DNA from: Terriglobia bacterium
Lineage (GTDB): Bacteria; Acidobacteriota; Terriglobia; Terriglobales; Acidobacteriaceae
Length of the DNA: 64,000 nucleotides
Direction: 5' to 3'
NCBI GenBank assembly: GCA_020073465.1
Contig: JAIQFC010000013.1
Location: forward strand, 89,742 to 153,741
In this document: in pieces, positions 44,914 to 54,109 of the stretch
How the letters are laid out: each line of letters begins with the position of its first letter
Numbering within the stretch: the stretch's first letter is position 1
The notes under the pieces: generated by a model
The model's database searches: none
What the model saw: the letters and a program-made list of their open reading frames with translations, nothing else
What the model was told of the DNA's origin: nothing
Position numbers and translations under genes: made by a program

Positions 44914-45626
44914 TGCGCACGCGCTTTCAGCAGGGCCTCGACGATCTTCGGCAGAAGTTACTTCGCATGGGCGGACTGGCGGAACAGGCCGTGGATCGCG
45001 CACGCCAGGCCTATGTGGAGCGCGACCTCACCCGTTGCCAGATGGTGCTGGAGGGCGAAAGCCTGATCAATACCGCCGAGCGCGAGATCGACGAGGCTGC
45101 TTTCGACCTGCTCGCCATGCAGCAACCCATGGCCGTGGACCTGCGCTTCATTCTGGCGGTGACCAAGATCAATTCCGATCTTGAACGTGTTGGCGATCAG
45201 GCCGTGAATATCGCCGAGCGCGTGATGGACATGGTCGAGCTCCCGGCAGCCGACTTGCCGGTCGACATTGCGCGAATGGGCGCTGCTGTAAGCGCCATGG
45301 TTCGCAGAGCATTAGAGTCATTTATTGAAGGCAAAGTTGAACTAGCCCAGGCAGTCCTCGAAATGGACAGCGTGATTGACCGCATGCGCGATGATGCCTT
45401 TATCCAGCTGGTCAAGACCATGAACCAGCAGCCCGAGGTTGTACGCCAGGCTCTGGACGCACTGCTGGTCGCGCGTAATCTTGAGCGCGTAGCCGATCAT
45501 GCCACCAACATTGCCGAAGATGTCATCTTCTGGGTGCAGGGCGCCGATGTGCGCCACAACGTTCAAGTCGAAGCTCACGAGACACCGGAGTCTTCGCAGC
45601 CCGCCTCCAAGTCTTCGCACGTGTAG
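44913..45626 (+). CDS. phoU: Phosphate signalling regulator PhoU
   Basis: A 237-residue helical protein with two PhoU repeats. Metal-cluster motifs are in EREIDEAAFDLLAMQQPMA with LRFILAVTKINSDLERVGDQ, and again at LEMDSVIDRMRDDAF with LVARNLERVADHATNIAED. PhoU links PstB to the PhoR/PhoB two-component system and damps Pho signalling. No phoR or phoB gene is in this window. Confidence 0.96.
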   Translation: MRTRFQQGLDDLRQKLLRMGGLAEQAVDRARQAYVERDLTRCQMVLEGESLINTAEREIDEAAFDLLAMQQPMAVDLRFILAVTKINSDLERVGDQAVNIAERVMDMVELPAADLPVDIARMGAAVSAMVRRALESFIEGKVELAQAVLEMDSVIDRMRDDAFIQLVKTMNQQPEVVRQALDALLVARNLERVADHATNIAEDVIFWVQGADVRHNVQVEAHETPESSQPASKSSHV

Positions 45627-45740
45627 ACGCACTCGCTTCGTACCGGCGAAGGCTCTTTGCTTGCCTTTGACCACCAACTGGCGGTTAAAGTACTCTCGTC
45701 ATCTCTTCAGTTTTTCTGAAGCAGTCTCCGCGGAGGCTTC

Positions 45741-48572
45741 GTGATTTTTTCTGGCAGGTTTTTCCTTCCCCTCGTATGTCTTTTGCTGGCAGGTACCGTG
45801 TTTGCACAGACCGAGCAGATTCCGGCTAAAGTCGACCGTCCGCCGGTCTCGCTGCCCACGAGCAAGCGGTTGAGCGTTCCGGCGCCAGGGCGTGTTGGCA
45901 GCACAAATAGCTTTCCAGCAAACATCGTTCTAAGTCCGGATGGCCGCTACGCCGCGCTGCTGAACGATGGCTATGGCACCCAGGAGACGCTGGCCCACCA
46001 GTCCATCGCGATTCTCGATCTGCAGACCAATCACATCGCTGATTTTCCGGAAGCGCGCCTAAGCGACGAAGCCAAGCAGAGCTATTTCCTTGGCTTGGCC
46101 TTCAGTTCCGATGGAAGCCATCTCTACGCTTCAGTTGGGTCGATCTCTGACCCTACCGGCGCAAAGCCCGGCGACACGGGGAATGGCATTGCGGTCTACA
46201 AGTTCTCCGAGGGGAAAGTCACGCCTGAGCGGTTCATCCCGATAGCGCCGCAGGCACTGGCGGCGGGGAGGAGGGTGGCTGCGGGTTTGTTCAAGACTGC
46301 CCGGCACACGGCAATTCCATTTCCGGCGGGGATGGCGCTGGTCTCAGCCGATGGAAAGGATCGTCTTCTGATCGCGGACAATCTGTCGGACAACGTCGTC
46401 TTGTTGGATCCTGCGACTGGCAAGGTATTGCAGAGCTTCGACCTCAGCACGAGGGATCTGGTGCCATCTTCGTTTCCCTACACGGTGGTCGCCACTCGTG
46501 ATGGAAAGCGCGCCTGGTGCAGCTTGTGGAACGCGTCCCAGGTGGCAGAACTCGATCTCACCAGTGGGAAGGTGGTTCGCTGGATCAAGCTGAAGGAACC
46601 CGAGGATCCGATTGCGCCGGGCTCTCATCCCACGGCGATGTTGTTGAGTCCGGACGAGAGAACCCTCTACGTAGCCCTGTCAAACATGGATACGGTTGCC
46701 GTAGTTGCCACTGAAAGTGGCCTGCCATTCAACTTTCTCCAAGCCACGACTAGGGACCAGAAGTTCGCGGGAACCTACCCCATGGCTTTGGCCCAAACCG
46801 CCGATAGCAAGCGGCTGTTCGTCGCCGATGCGTCCCTCAATGCGGTCGAGGTCCTTGATGTGTCCGCCATCGCGCACGGTGCTGTGCCTGACTCCGTATC
46901 GTGGGGCCCCCTCGGTTTCATCCCCACCGACTGGTACCCCAGCGCGCTTGCTGTCCACGGCGACGACCTGCTCATCGCCACCGCCAAGGGCGAAGGCTCC
47001 CGCGCCAACAAAGACATGGGAAAGACGGCATACGAGACCAAACACCACGACCATCCCTACATTCCCACCCTGCTGAAAGGTTCGATTGCCAGGCTGAACA
47101 TTCCATCGACACTGGGCAAGCTCGACGAACTCACTCGCATCGTGGAGCAAGACAATCTGCTGCACAGCGATCCTGGGACGATTCCGTTCACCGACGGCAG
47201 AAATCCCATCAAGCACGTGATCTACGTCATCAAAGAAAACCGCACCTACGATCAGATTCTCGGCGACCTGAAAGTGGGCGATGGCGATCCTTCTTTGAAC
47301 TTGTACGGCGCCGATACTACGCCCAACGAGCACAAGCTCGCCCTGCAGTTCGGAGTACTCGACAACTTCTACGACAGCGGCGAAGTCTCAGGCGATGGCC
47401 ATCTCTGGTCCACAGCGGCGATCACCAGCGACTACAACGAGAGGACCTGGCAGATCGCCTACCGTGGGCATGAGCGTACTTACGATTTTCAAGGCACGGT
47501 TGCCGATGAATATCCGCTGGACCACAAGCAGCCAGACATTGACGATCCCGCGACGGGCTTTCTCTGGGACAACGTGGCCAAGCACGGCCTGACCTATCGC
47601 GACTATGGCGAGTTTGTGAACGCTATATGGTGCAACAAGAACCGCCGCGCCTCCACGCCGAAGCAGGGAACTCCTTCCGCGCTCGAGGCTCCGTGTCCGC
47701 GAACCGAGATTCACCGCGGTGATCCCCTGCCCCCAAATGTGGGAGATCCGCACGGAGGGCCCAGTCCCTGGCCGTGGGCGATACCGGCGCTGAAGCAGAT
47801 GAAGCCGACCAAGGCCGTGCTGCGCGACCACTTCGACCCGCTCTATCCTGACTTCAATACCGACTACCCCGACCAGCTGCGAGCCGACGAATTCCTGAAC
47901 GAATTTGCCGCTTATGTCCGCGCTCGCGAGGCCAACGAAGGTCCGCAGTTCCAGTTGCCTGCGTTCGTCCTCCTGTACCTTCCCGACGACCACACGGGAG
48001 GCACACGGCCTGATCTTCCCCGACCGGCAGCCTCCGTTGCCGACAATGACTTGGCCCTCGGTCGTGTAGTGGACGCGGTTTCGCACAGCCCGTACTGGGA
48101 GGACACCGCCATTTTCGTCGTGGAGGATGATGCGCAAGATGGTGCTGACCATGTGGACGCCCATCGCTCGATCGCCTTCGTGATCAGCAAGTATTCTCCC
48201 GGGTCGGCAGGGCAGCCGCACGTCGAGCATCACTTCTACACGACGGTGAACATGGTTCACACGCTGGAGATGCTGCTCGGCCTTCCTCCCATGAATCAGA
48301 ACGACGCCTACGCCCCGGTCATGGGACCGATGTTTTCGGGCGCCGGGGACCAGCCTGCCTTCAAGGCCGACTATCGGAATCTAAAGAATGGCCTCATCTA
48401 CGAGACCAATAAGCGTGAGGCTCCGGGCTCGAAGGTTTCGTCGCTTATGGATTTTTCCCGGCCCGATGCTGCCGGAGCGAAGCGGCTGAATGAGGTCCTG
48501 TGGCACGATCGGAAAGGCACAACGCCGATGCCAGCTCCGCGGCACACGGTGTTTTCGGCCGAGGGTGATTGA
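45741..48572 (+). CDS. Secreted beta-propeller / phosphoesterase fusion protein
   Basis: A 943-residue exported protein. The signal peptide (LPLVCLLLAGTVFAQ) precedes a YVTN-like beta-propeller (about 40-440; blades such as VLSPDGRYAALLNDG, LLIADNLSDNVVLLDP, LFVADASLNAVEVLDV). The C-terminal half (about 475-900) is a phosphoesterase of the alkaline-phosphatase-like superfamily (HVIYVIKENRTYDQILGD, TAIFVVEDDAQDGADHVD with the metal-binding His/Asp). GTG 45741 has GGAGG four bases upstream; no ATG is better. It lies 114 bp after phoU, consistent with phosphate scavenging, though its substrate is unknown. Confidence 0.88.
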   Translation: MIFSGRFFLPLVCLLLAGTVFAQTEQIPAKVDRPPVSLPTSKRLSVPAPGRVGSTNSFPANIVLSPDGRYAALLNDGYGTQETLAHQSIAILDLQTNHIADFPEARLSDEAKQSYFLGLAFSSDGSHLYASVGSISDPTGAKPGDTGNGIAVYKFSEGKVTPERFIPIAPQALAAGRRVAAGLFKTARHTAIPFPAGMALVSADGKDRLLIADNLSDNVVLLDPATGKVLQSFDLSTRDLVPSSFPYTVVATRDGKRAWCSLWNASQVAELDLTSGKVVRWIKLKEPEDPIAPGSHPTAMLLSPDERTLYVALSNMDTVAVVATESGLPFNFLQATTRDQKFAGTYPMALAQTADSKRLFVADASLNAVEVLDVSAIAHGAVPDSVSWGPLGFIPTDWYPSALAVHGDDLLIATAKGEGSRANKDMGKTAYETKHHDHPYIPTLLKGSIARLNIPSTLGKLDELTRIVEQDNLLHSDPGTIPFTDGRNPIKHVIYVIKENRTYDQILGDLKVGDGDPSLNLYGADTTPNEHKLALQFGVLDNFYDSGEVSGDGHLWSTAAITSDYNERTWQIAYRGHERTYDFQGTVADEYPLDHKQPDIDDPATGFLWDNVAKHGLTYRDYGEFVNAIWCNKNRRASTPKQGTPSALEAPCPRTEIHRGDPLPPNVGDPHGGPSPWPWAIPALKQMKPTKAVLRDHFDPLYPDFNTDYPDQLRADEFLNEFAAYVRAREANEGPQFQLPAFVLLYLPDDHTGGTRPDLPRPAASVADNDLALGRVVDAVSHSPYWEDTAIFVVEDDAQDGADHVDAHRSIAFVISKYSPGSAGQPHVEHHFYTTVNMVHTLEMLLGLPPMNQNDAYAPVMGPMFSGAGDQPAFKADYRNLKNGLIYETNKREAPGSKVSSLMDFSRPDAAGAKRLNEVLWHDRKGTTPMPAPRHTVFSAEGD

Positions 48573-48633
48573 GCCTTTCCAACTTCTGCTTGCGCGATAG
48601 CTGAACGTGCCAAGTGTAGAATCGGCTGCACTC

Positions 48634-50046
48634 ATGAACCCTCTGGAGATTTCGCCACAGCAGTTTTCCCGCCTCGTGGAGCAGGTCACGAAACTGGCTG
48701 CGGACTACCTCGAGAACGTCGACTCACGGAGTATTGTTCCAGAAACTACCGGAGCGGACACTGAGCGGCTCTTTCGCACTCCCTTGCCTGAAAACGGCCT
48801 TGGCGAGGCGGCTTTGAGCGGTCTCGGGGATGTGGCTCGGCTGGGCCGCGTCCACAACGGCCGTTTCTTCGGCTACGTGCTGGGATCGGGTGATCCAGTA
48901 TCCGCGACCGCAGACTTGCTGGCGAGTGTCTTGAATCAGAATGTGACGGCGTGGCGCTCCGGACCCGCCGCCGTGGCCATGGAACACACGGTGGTGGAAT
49001 GGCTGGCACAGGCAATCGAATGCCCCGGATTCAGCGGCCACCTGACTGGAGGAGGATCATCTGCCAACCTGATGGGCCTGGCGATTGCCCGCGAGGCAAA
49101 GGCTCCGGCAAACGAAACTGGAATCGGGAAGGGAACTCCGGGAGTGGTTTACGCGTCGGAAGAAGTCCATATGTCGATTCCCAAGAGCGTCGCTCTGCTG
49201 GGGATCGGACGAGAGAATTTGAGGCTGGTTCCGACCGACAACTCCTTCCGCATGATCCCAAGGGAACTGTCCCACCTTCTTCGGGGAGACAAGGCGGGTG
49301 GCAGGACGCCAATCGCCGTGGTGGCCTCGGCAGGCACGGTGAACACGGGCGCGGTGGATCCCCTGCGCCAGATTGCGGAAATTGCGCACGAACACGGAGC
49401 ATGGGTGCACATCGACGGCGCTTACGGAGCCCTGGCAGCATTGGCAGAGCGAAAGAAGTTCGACGGGATCGAGTTGGCCGATTCGCTGTCTCTCGATCCG
49501 CACAAGTGGCTCTACCAGCCCCTGGATTGTGGCTGCCTTCTGTATCGCTCGGCAGACGCCGCGCAGAAAGCATTCGCCCACACGGGGGACTATGCGCGTT
49601 CCCTGAATGCCGACCCGATCGAAGGCTTTGCGTTCTTCGAGGAGTCGCTGGAATTGTCGCGCCGGTTCCGTGCGTTGAAGTTGTGGTTGTCTTTGCGCTA
49701 CCACGGCATCTCGGCATTTCGAGAGTCCATCCGCAAGGACTTGCGGCAAGCCCAGCGGCTGGCAAAGGCGGTCGAACGGACCCCGCAGCTGGAATTACTT
49801 GCACCAGTGGAACTGAGTGCGGTGTGTTTTCGCCACCGTGGGAATGGCGAGCTTTCAGAAGAGAAACTGAACCAGCTTAACCTCGCCCTTTTGCAGCGGG
49901 TCGTCGCGCGGGGACGAGTGTACCTTTCGAACGCATCTCTGCGAGGGAAGTTCTGCCTGCGAGCCTGTATCGTGAACCACCGCACGAAAGACGCCGACGT
50001 AGATAGCGTTGTCTCGGAGGTCTTGGCGGCGGCGACCGGAGTTTGA
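48634..50046 (+). CDS. PLP-dependent group II decarboxylase-like protein
   Basis: A 470-residue pyridoxal-phosphate enzyme related to aromatic amino acid and glutamate decarboxylases. Signatures include GRFFGYVLGSGDP, HLTGGGSSANLMGLAIAR, WVHIDGAYGA and the Schiff-base Lys291 in SLDPHKWLYQP. The substrate cannot be told from sequence alone. ATG 48634 is preferred; a GTG at 48607 is in frame. The membrane-protein frame downstream abuts its stop. Confidence 0.9.
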   Translation: MNPLEISPQQFSRLVEQVTKLAADYLENVDSRSIVPETTGADTERLFRTPLPENGLGEAALSGLGDVARLGRVHNGRFFGYVLGSGDPVSATADLLASVLNQNVTAWRSGPAAVAMEHTVVEWLAQAIECPGFSGHLTGGGSSANLMGLAIAREAKAPANETGIGKGTPGVVYASEEVHMSIPKSVALLGIGRENLRLVPTDNSFRMIPRELSHLLRGDKAGGRTPIAVVASAGTVNTGAVDPLRQIAEIAHEHGAWVHIDGAYGALAALAERKKFDGIELADSLSLDPHKWLYQPLDCGCLLYRSADAAQKAFAHTGDYARSLNADPIEGFAFFEESLELSRRFRALKLWLSLRYHGISAFRESIRKDLRQAQRLAKAVERTPQLELLAPVELSAVCFRHRGNGELSEEKLNQLNLALLQRVVARGRVYLSNASLRGKFCLRACIVNHRTKDADVDSVVSEVLAAATGV

Positions 50047-50075
50047 GCAGCATCTCGGCGGAGTGCCCGTCTCGC

Positions 50076-51596
50076 ATGACCAGCGAAACCACAACCAGCG
50101 CCGTCGATGAACCCCAGAGCGCAGGGTCGGCACTGAAGCAAGGATTGTGGTTCCTGCGTCAACAATGGTCGGTCGTGGTGCCCATTTCTCTCGCCCTTTC
50201 GTTGCCCGTGTTCTGGCACCAGAGGATCGAGGCGGGCGATCTTGCCAGTCACACCTACAACGCGTGGCTTGCCCAGTTAATCGAGCGCGGGCAGGCGCCG
50301 GGCCTGCACATCGTGCGGCAGTGGAACAACATCCTGATCGATGTGGCGCTGGCTCGCCTCGGCATCTGGCTTGGATTCGCCGCCGCAGAGAAGGTGGTGG
50401 TTTCCGCCTGCGTGGTGATGTTCTTCTGGGGCGCCTTTACCCTGATTGCGGCTACAAGTCAGCGCGCTCCGTGGTTCCTGATTCCACTCATCGCGATGCT
50501 GACCTACGGCTGGACTTTCCAGATGGGCTTCATGAACTACTACCTGTCGCTGGGGCTTGGGTTCTTTGCGATAGCACTGTTCTGGAGAGGCCGCACCCTT
50601 GATCGCGCAGCCGGAATCATTCTGCTGGGGCTTACGCTGCTCGCGCATCCGATGGGGTTCATCTGTGTCGCCGGAATCGCGACTTACGTCATCCTCGCGG
50701 AGAGGACAATCGGCTGGCATCGCTGGGCGCTGTTGACAGCTACGTTGACCGCAATCGTTGCCGTCCACTTTTACATCGTGCATCACTTCCGCACGCAGTA
50801 CTGGGAGACCTCAATCTTCTACCTGATGAATGGCGCTGACCAGCTTGTACTTTATGGCGATCGTTACGCGAAGGTGGCCATGGTCGCGCTCGCCTTTGGC
50901 AGCGTGGCGCTTCTTTACGATCGTCGGCGCGAGAAGGACACAGTCTCACGATGGCGTTTCCGCACCCCGCTGGAGTTGTGGGCCATTTTGCTTTTCACGG
51001 CGGCTATGATTCCGGAACTCATTCAATTGCCGCAGTACGCCGGACCAGTTGGCCTTCCTGTGTCACGTCTGACTTCGATCACGGCGGCCATGGGGTTGTG
51101 CATTCTCGGCCACATGCATCCGAGGAAATGGCACTTCGCTGGTTTCGCCGCGATCGCGGCGGTCTACTTCGCCCTCATGTATCAAGACACCGGCACGCTG
51201 AACCAAATGGAAGCGCAAGCCGAAGAACTGGTCATCAAACTGCCTTACGGCCGGCGGGTTACGGAGACGATCTGGCCAAGGCCTGACTGGAGGATTCTCT
51301 TCGTCAACCACATGGTCGACCGGGCCTGTATCGGCCGATGCTTCACGTACTCGAACTATGAGCCGGCCTCGGGGCAGTTCCGCATTCGCGCATATCCCGG
51401 CAGCCCGATCGTTGCCGACTCGCCGAAAGCAGCAGAAGCGATGGAAGAGGGCAAGTATGTTGTCCGGACGGAAGACTTGCCCATGACGCAGATCTACCAG
51501 TGCGACGCGAAGGACTTCACACGGCTCTGTATGCGGGACCTCGTGGCAGGAGAAGAGAACGGGCGAATCGGGTACCAGCCATCCCATTCGCCCTAG
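50076..51596 (+). CDS. Polytopic membrane protein of unknown function
   Basis: A 506-residue protein with about ten helices (for example VVVPISLALSLPVFWH and FFAIALFWRG) and a soluble C-terminal part of about 130 residues. That part has a Cys-rich stretch (ACIGRCFTYSNYEP) and a further Cys pair near the end. The loop GDLASHTYNAWLAQLIERG follows the first helix and resembles GT-C proteins, but no catalytic site is recognised. ATG 50076 is used; a TTG at 50043 overlapping the decarboxylase stop would allow coupling. Function unknown. Confidence 0.78.
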   Translation: MTSETTTSAVDEPQSAGSALKQGLWFLRQQWSVVVPISLALSLPVFWHQRIEAGDLASHTYNAWLAQLIERGQAPGLHIVRQWNNILIDVALARLGIWLGFAAAEKVVVSACVVMFFWGAFTLIAATSQRAPWFLIPLIAMLTYGWTFQMGFMNYYLSLGLGFFAIALFWRGRTLDRAAGIILLGLTLLAHPMGFICVAGIATYVILAERTIGWHRWALLTATLTAIVAVHFYIVHHFRTQYWETSIFYLMNGADQLVLYGDRYAKVAMVALAFGSVALLYDRRREKDTVSRWRFRTPLELWAILLFTAAMIPELIQLPQYAGPVGLPVSRLTSITAAMGLCILGHMHPRKWHFAGFAAIAAVYFALMYQDTGTLNQMEAQAEELVIKLPYGRRVTETIWPRPDWRILFVNHMVDRACIGRCFTYSNYEPASGQFRIRAYPGSPIVADSPKAAEAMEEGKYVVRTEDLPMTQIYQCDAKDFTRLCMRDLVAGEENGRIGYQPSHSP

Positions 51597-51613
51597 CACG
51601 CGCCGCGATTCCC

Positions 51614-53854
51614 CTATTTCAGATTGGCGGTTTCCTTCAGTGGCAAATTCTGTGAGGACCCGCCGACCATGAACGTGTAGTCCCCAGGGACCAACTGCCA
51701 GGCGTTCTTATCGACGTTGAAGATCGAAAGATATTTGGGACCAACCTCAACCGACACTTCCTTACTCTCACCTGCATTCAGCTTGACCTTATTCCAGCCC
51801 ACAAGCCGCTTCGGTGGCTCGCCTGTGCCGGAGGGTAAGGCCGCATACACTTCAGCGATTTCCGCTCCCGCGCGACTGCCGGTATTAGTCACCGTGAAGC
51901 TGAGGCGCACGGTCTTACCCGGCGTCACCTTTAGGTTGGAATAGGAGTATGTGGTGTAAGAAAGGCCGTAGCCGAATGGGAACAGAACTTGCTTGTGTTC
52001 GGCGTCATACCACTTGTATCCGACCTTCAAGCCCTCGTCGTAGGTGATCTGAAAAGGCGGAAGCCCCTTCAGAATTTGCTCCCATGCGCCCGGCTTCGAC
52101 CAGTCTGGAACCGATTCCGGCGGAGGCTGGACCACCGTGCGATGCGGCAGGTCCGCGTCGCTCTTGGGGAAGGTCACCGGCAACTTTGCGCCGGGGTTGA
52201 CGTCGCCAAACAGCACGTTGGCAGCGGCCTCGGCGCCACGCGTTCCCCCGTACCAGGCTTCCAGAATGCCGCTGACTCGATCGGCCCACGGCATAGTTAC
52301 GGGACCGCCGGTCTCAAGCACAACCGCGGTATGCGGATTCGCCGCCGCGACTGCCGCGATCAGATCGTCCTGATGTTCGGGAAGCGAAAGGCTTTCGAGA
52401 TCCATCCCTTCACTCTCCCACCTGTACGCGAAGACAATCGCTACGTCAGAGGCTTTTGCCAAGGCGGCTGCCGCGGAAGGATCGGCGCCAGAGCTGTACT
52501 GGACACTCGCTCCCGGCGCCTTGGCCCGGACTGCCTTCAAAGGCGACGTAGGAAACCAGACTGGCTCGCCCCATCGAGTTTGACCTTTTCCCGGCGGCAT
52601 GATCGCATTGCCACCCGGAGGATCAACCTGCGCCGAGCCGCCGCCTGAGATCATTCCGACATCGGCGTGCGGACCAATGACCGCAATCGTGTGTAACGCC
52701 GAGGCCTTGAGCGGAAGCTGCGCATGCTCATTTCGGAGCAGCACGATGCTCTGCTCTTCAAGCTTCTGAGTGATCTCAAGGCCGCCTGCCGCGTCGACCA
52801 CGCTCCTTATCGGCGGATCATCGATCACTCCCGTGGCAAACATCGAGCGCAGGATGCGGTGTACGTGGTCATTAATCTCCGCCATGGGTACCTGGCCCGC
52901 CTGCACCGCGTTCTTCAGCGTGTCGCCATAGAAGAACCAGCCGGGCTCCTCATGATCGAGTCCCGCCGCCGACGCCTTGGCCGCGCTGTGTGTCCCTCCC
53001 CAGTCAGACACTACAAAGCCCTTGAAATTCCAGTCCTTCTTCAAGACTTCAGTCAGCAGATATTTGTTCTCGCAGGCGTAGTCGCCATTTACGCGGTTGT
53101 AGGAGCACATCACGGCAGCTGCATCCGACACCTGCAAACCGATTTCGAATGCCAGCAGGTCGCTCTCACGCATCGAACGCTTGTCGATGTTGACGTTGAC
53201 CGCGTTCCGGCCGCTCTCCTGATCGTTCAGCGCGTAGTGCTTGATATCTCCGATGACATGCTGCGCCTGCAGGCCCTTCATCACCGATCCCACCATCGTG
53301 CCCGCGAGAATTGGGTCTTCGCCCATGTATTCGAAAGTGCGTCCATTGCGCGGTTCACGGGTCAGATTCACGCCGCCGCCCAGCGACATGTTGTATCCCT
53401 GCGCGCGCAGTTCGCGGCCGATCAATGCGCCGTACTGGTAAGCGGCCTCCGTATCCCAGCTTGCCGCAGCGCCGACATCCGAGGGCAGGGCAGTGGAGTA
53501 GCGCCCGTTCTCCCCGCTGCTCCTCACGCCGTAGGCCGCATCTGACATCTGAATGCCGGGGATCCCCAATCGTGGAATGGCAACGACGAAGCCCGCCCCG
53601 CCGTTTGAATCCACAGCGAGCGGGCTGACCGGACCGAGTCCGCGCATACCGGTGCCATGCAGGAGCGAGATTTTCTCGTCCAGCGTCATCTCCTTGACAA
53701 CCATCGAGGCTCGCTCGTCCGGCGAAAGGGTTGGGTTCGACCAGGCATGAGTAGCCGGCTTTTCCTTCGAGCCGAATTGAGCCGAAGCCGGCAACGCTAC
53801 AGTCAGAATTGCGAGAACCAGGCCGAACGGACGACGCAGGCTATGCAGGGGCAT
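51614..53854 (-). CDS. Secreted GH3 beta-glucosidase
   Basis: A 746-residue exported glycoside hydrolase. The signal peptide (FGLVLAILTVALPASAQ) is followed by the GH3 N-domain with MTLDEKISLLHGTGM and the nucleophile Asp284 in GFVVSDWGGTH. The C-domain (about 370-580) has VAIVFAYRWESEGMD and ALHTIAVIGPHAD. A C-terminal fibronectin III-like domain (about 640-745; VRLSFTVTNTGSRAGAEIAE) ends it. It should release glucose from beta-glucosides. ATG 53854 has GAGG six bases upstream and starts the signal peptide; longer frames are not supported. Confidence 0.94.
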   Translation of the reverse strand: MPLHSLRRPFGLVLAILTVALPASAQFGSKEKPATHAWSNPTLSPDERASMVVKEMTLDEKISLLHGTGMRGLGPVSPLAVDSNGGAGFVVAIPRLGIPGIQMSDAAYGVRSSGENGRYSTALPSDVGAAASWDTEAAYQYGALIGRELRAQGYNMSLGGGVNLTREPRNGRTFEYMGEDPILAGTMVGSVMKGLQAQHVIGDIKHYALNDQESGRNAVNVNIDKRSMRESDLLAFEIGLQVSDAAAVMCSYNRVNGDYACENKYLLTEVLKKDWNFKGFVVSDWGGTHSAAKASAAGLDHEEPGWFFYGDTLKNAVQAGQVPMAEINDHVHRILRSMFATGVIDDPPIRSVVDAAGGLEITQKLEEQSIVLLRNEHAQLPLKASALHTIAVIGPHADVGMISGGGSAQVDPPGGNAIMPPGKGQTRWGEPVWFPTSPLKAVRAKAPGASVQYSSGADPSAAAALAKASDVAIVFAYRWESEGMDLESLSLPEHQDDLIAAVAAANPHTAVVLETGGPVTMPWADRVSGILEAWYGGTRGAEAAANVLFGDVNPGAKLPVTFPKSDADLPHRTVVQPPPESVPDWSKPGAWEQILKGLPPFQITYDEGLKVGYKWYDAEHKQVLFPFGYGLSYTTYSYSNLKVTPGKTVRLSFTVTNTGSRAGAEIAEVYAALPSGTGEPPKRLVGWNKVKLNAGESKEVSVEVGPKYLSIFNVDKNAWQLVPGDYTFMVGGSSQNLPLKETANLK

Positions 53855-53870
53855 ATTGTTCCTCATGGGA

Positions 53871-53886
53871 TGGAAACGTTTTACCA
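53871..53886 (-). promoter_or_regulatory. Candidate LacI-type operator upstream of the GH3 gene
   Basis: TGGAAACGTTTTACCA is an imperfect palindrome around a central CG, the usual layout of LacI/PurR-family operators. It lies 17-32 bp before the GH3 start codon, in the gap shared with nadE. No LacI-family gene is in the window. Confidence 0.35.
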
Positions 53887-54109
53887 AATCGTTAATGTTA
53901 ACCCTTTGGTGCATTTTCGTCACTCGGCAAAGCAAACTCTGGATACTGCCAGTAGCGTCACCGTTCCCGGTCGAATCGCAGGCGGGCTCCGTTTCTGTCG
54001 CGCACGTCGCCGCCAGACCACGCTTTCAGGAAACGCGGACACAGAGGGTTACCAGGACAGAGTGGGTCCTGGACTTGGCCCCCGCCCTTCCCCGCTTTAC
54101 ACTAAAGAA

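Noticed and set aside
45705..45721. CTTCAG-TTTTT-CTGAAG hairpin before the propeller-phosphoesterase
   Set aside because: Stem of only six pairs without a following T-run; too weak to call a terminator or riboswitch.
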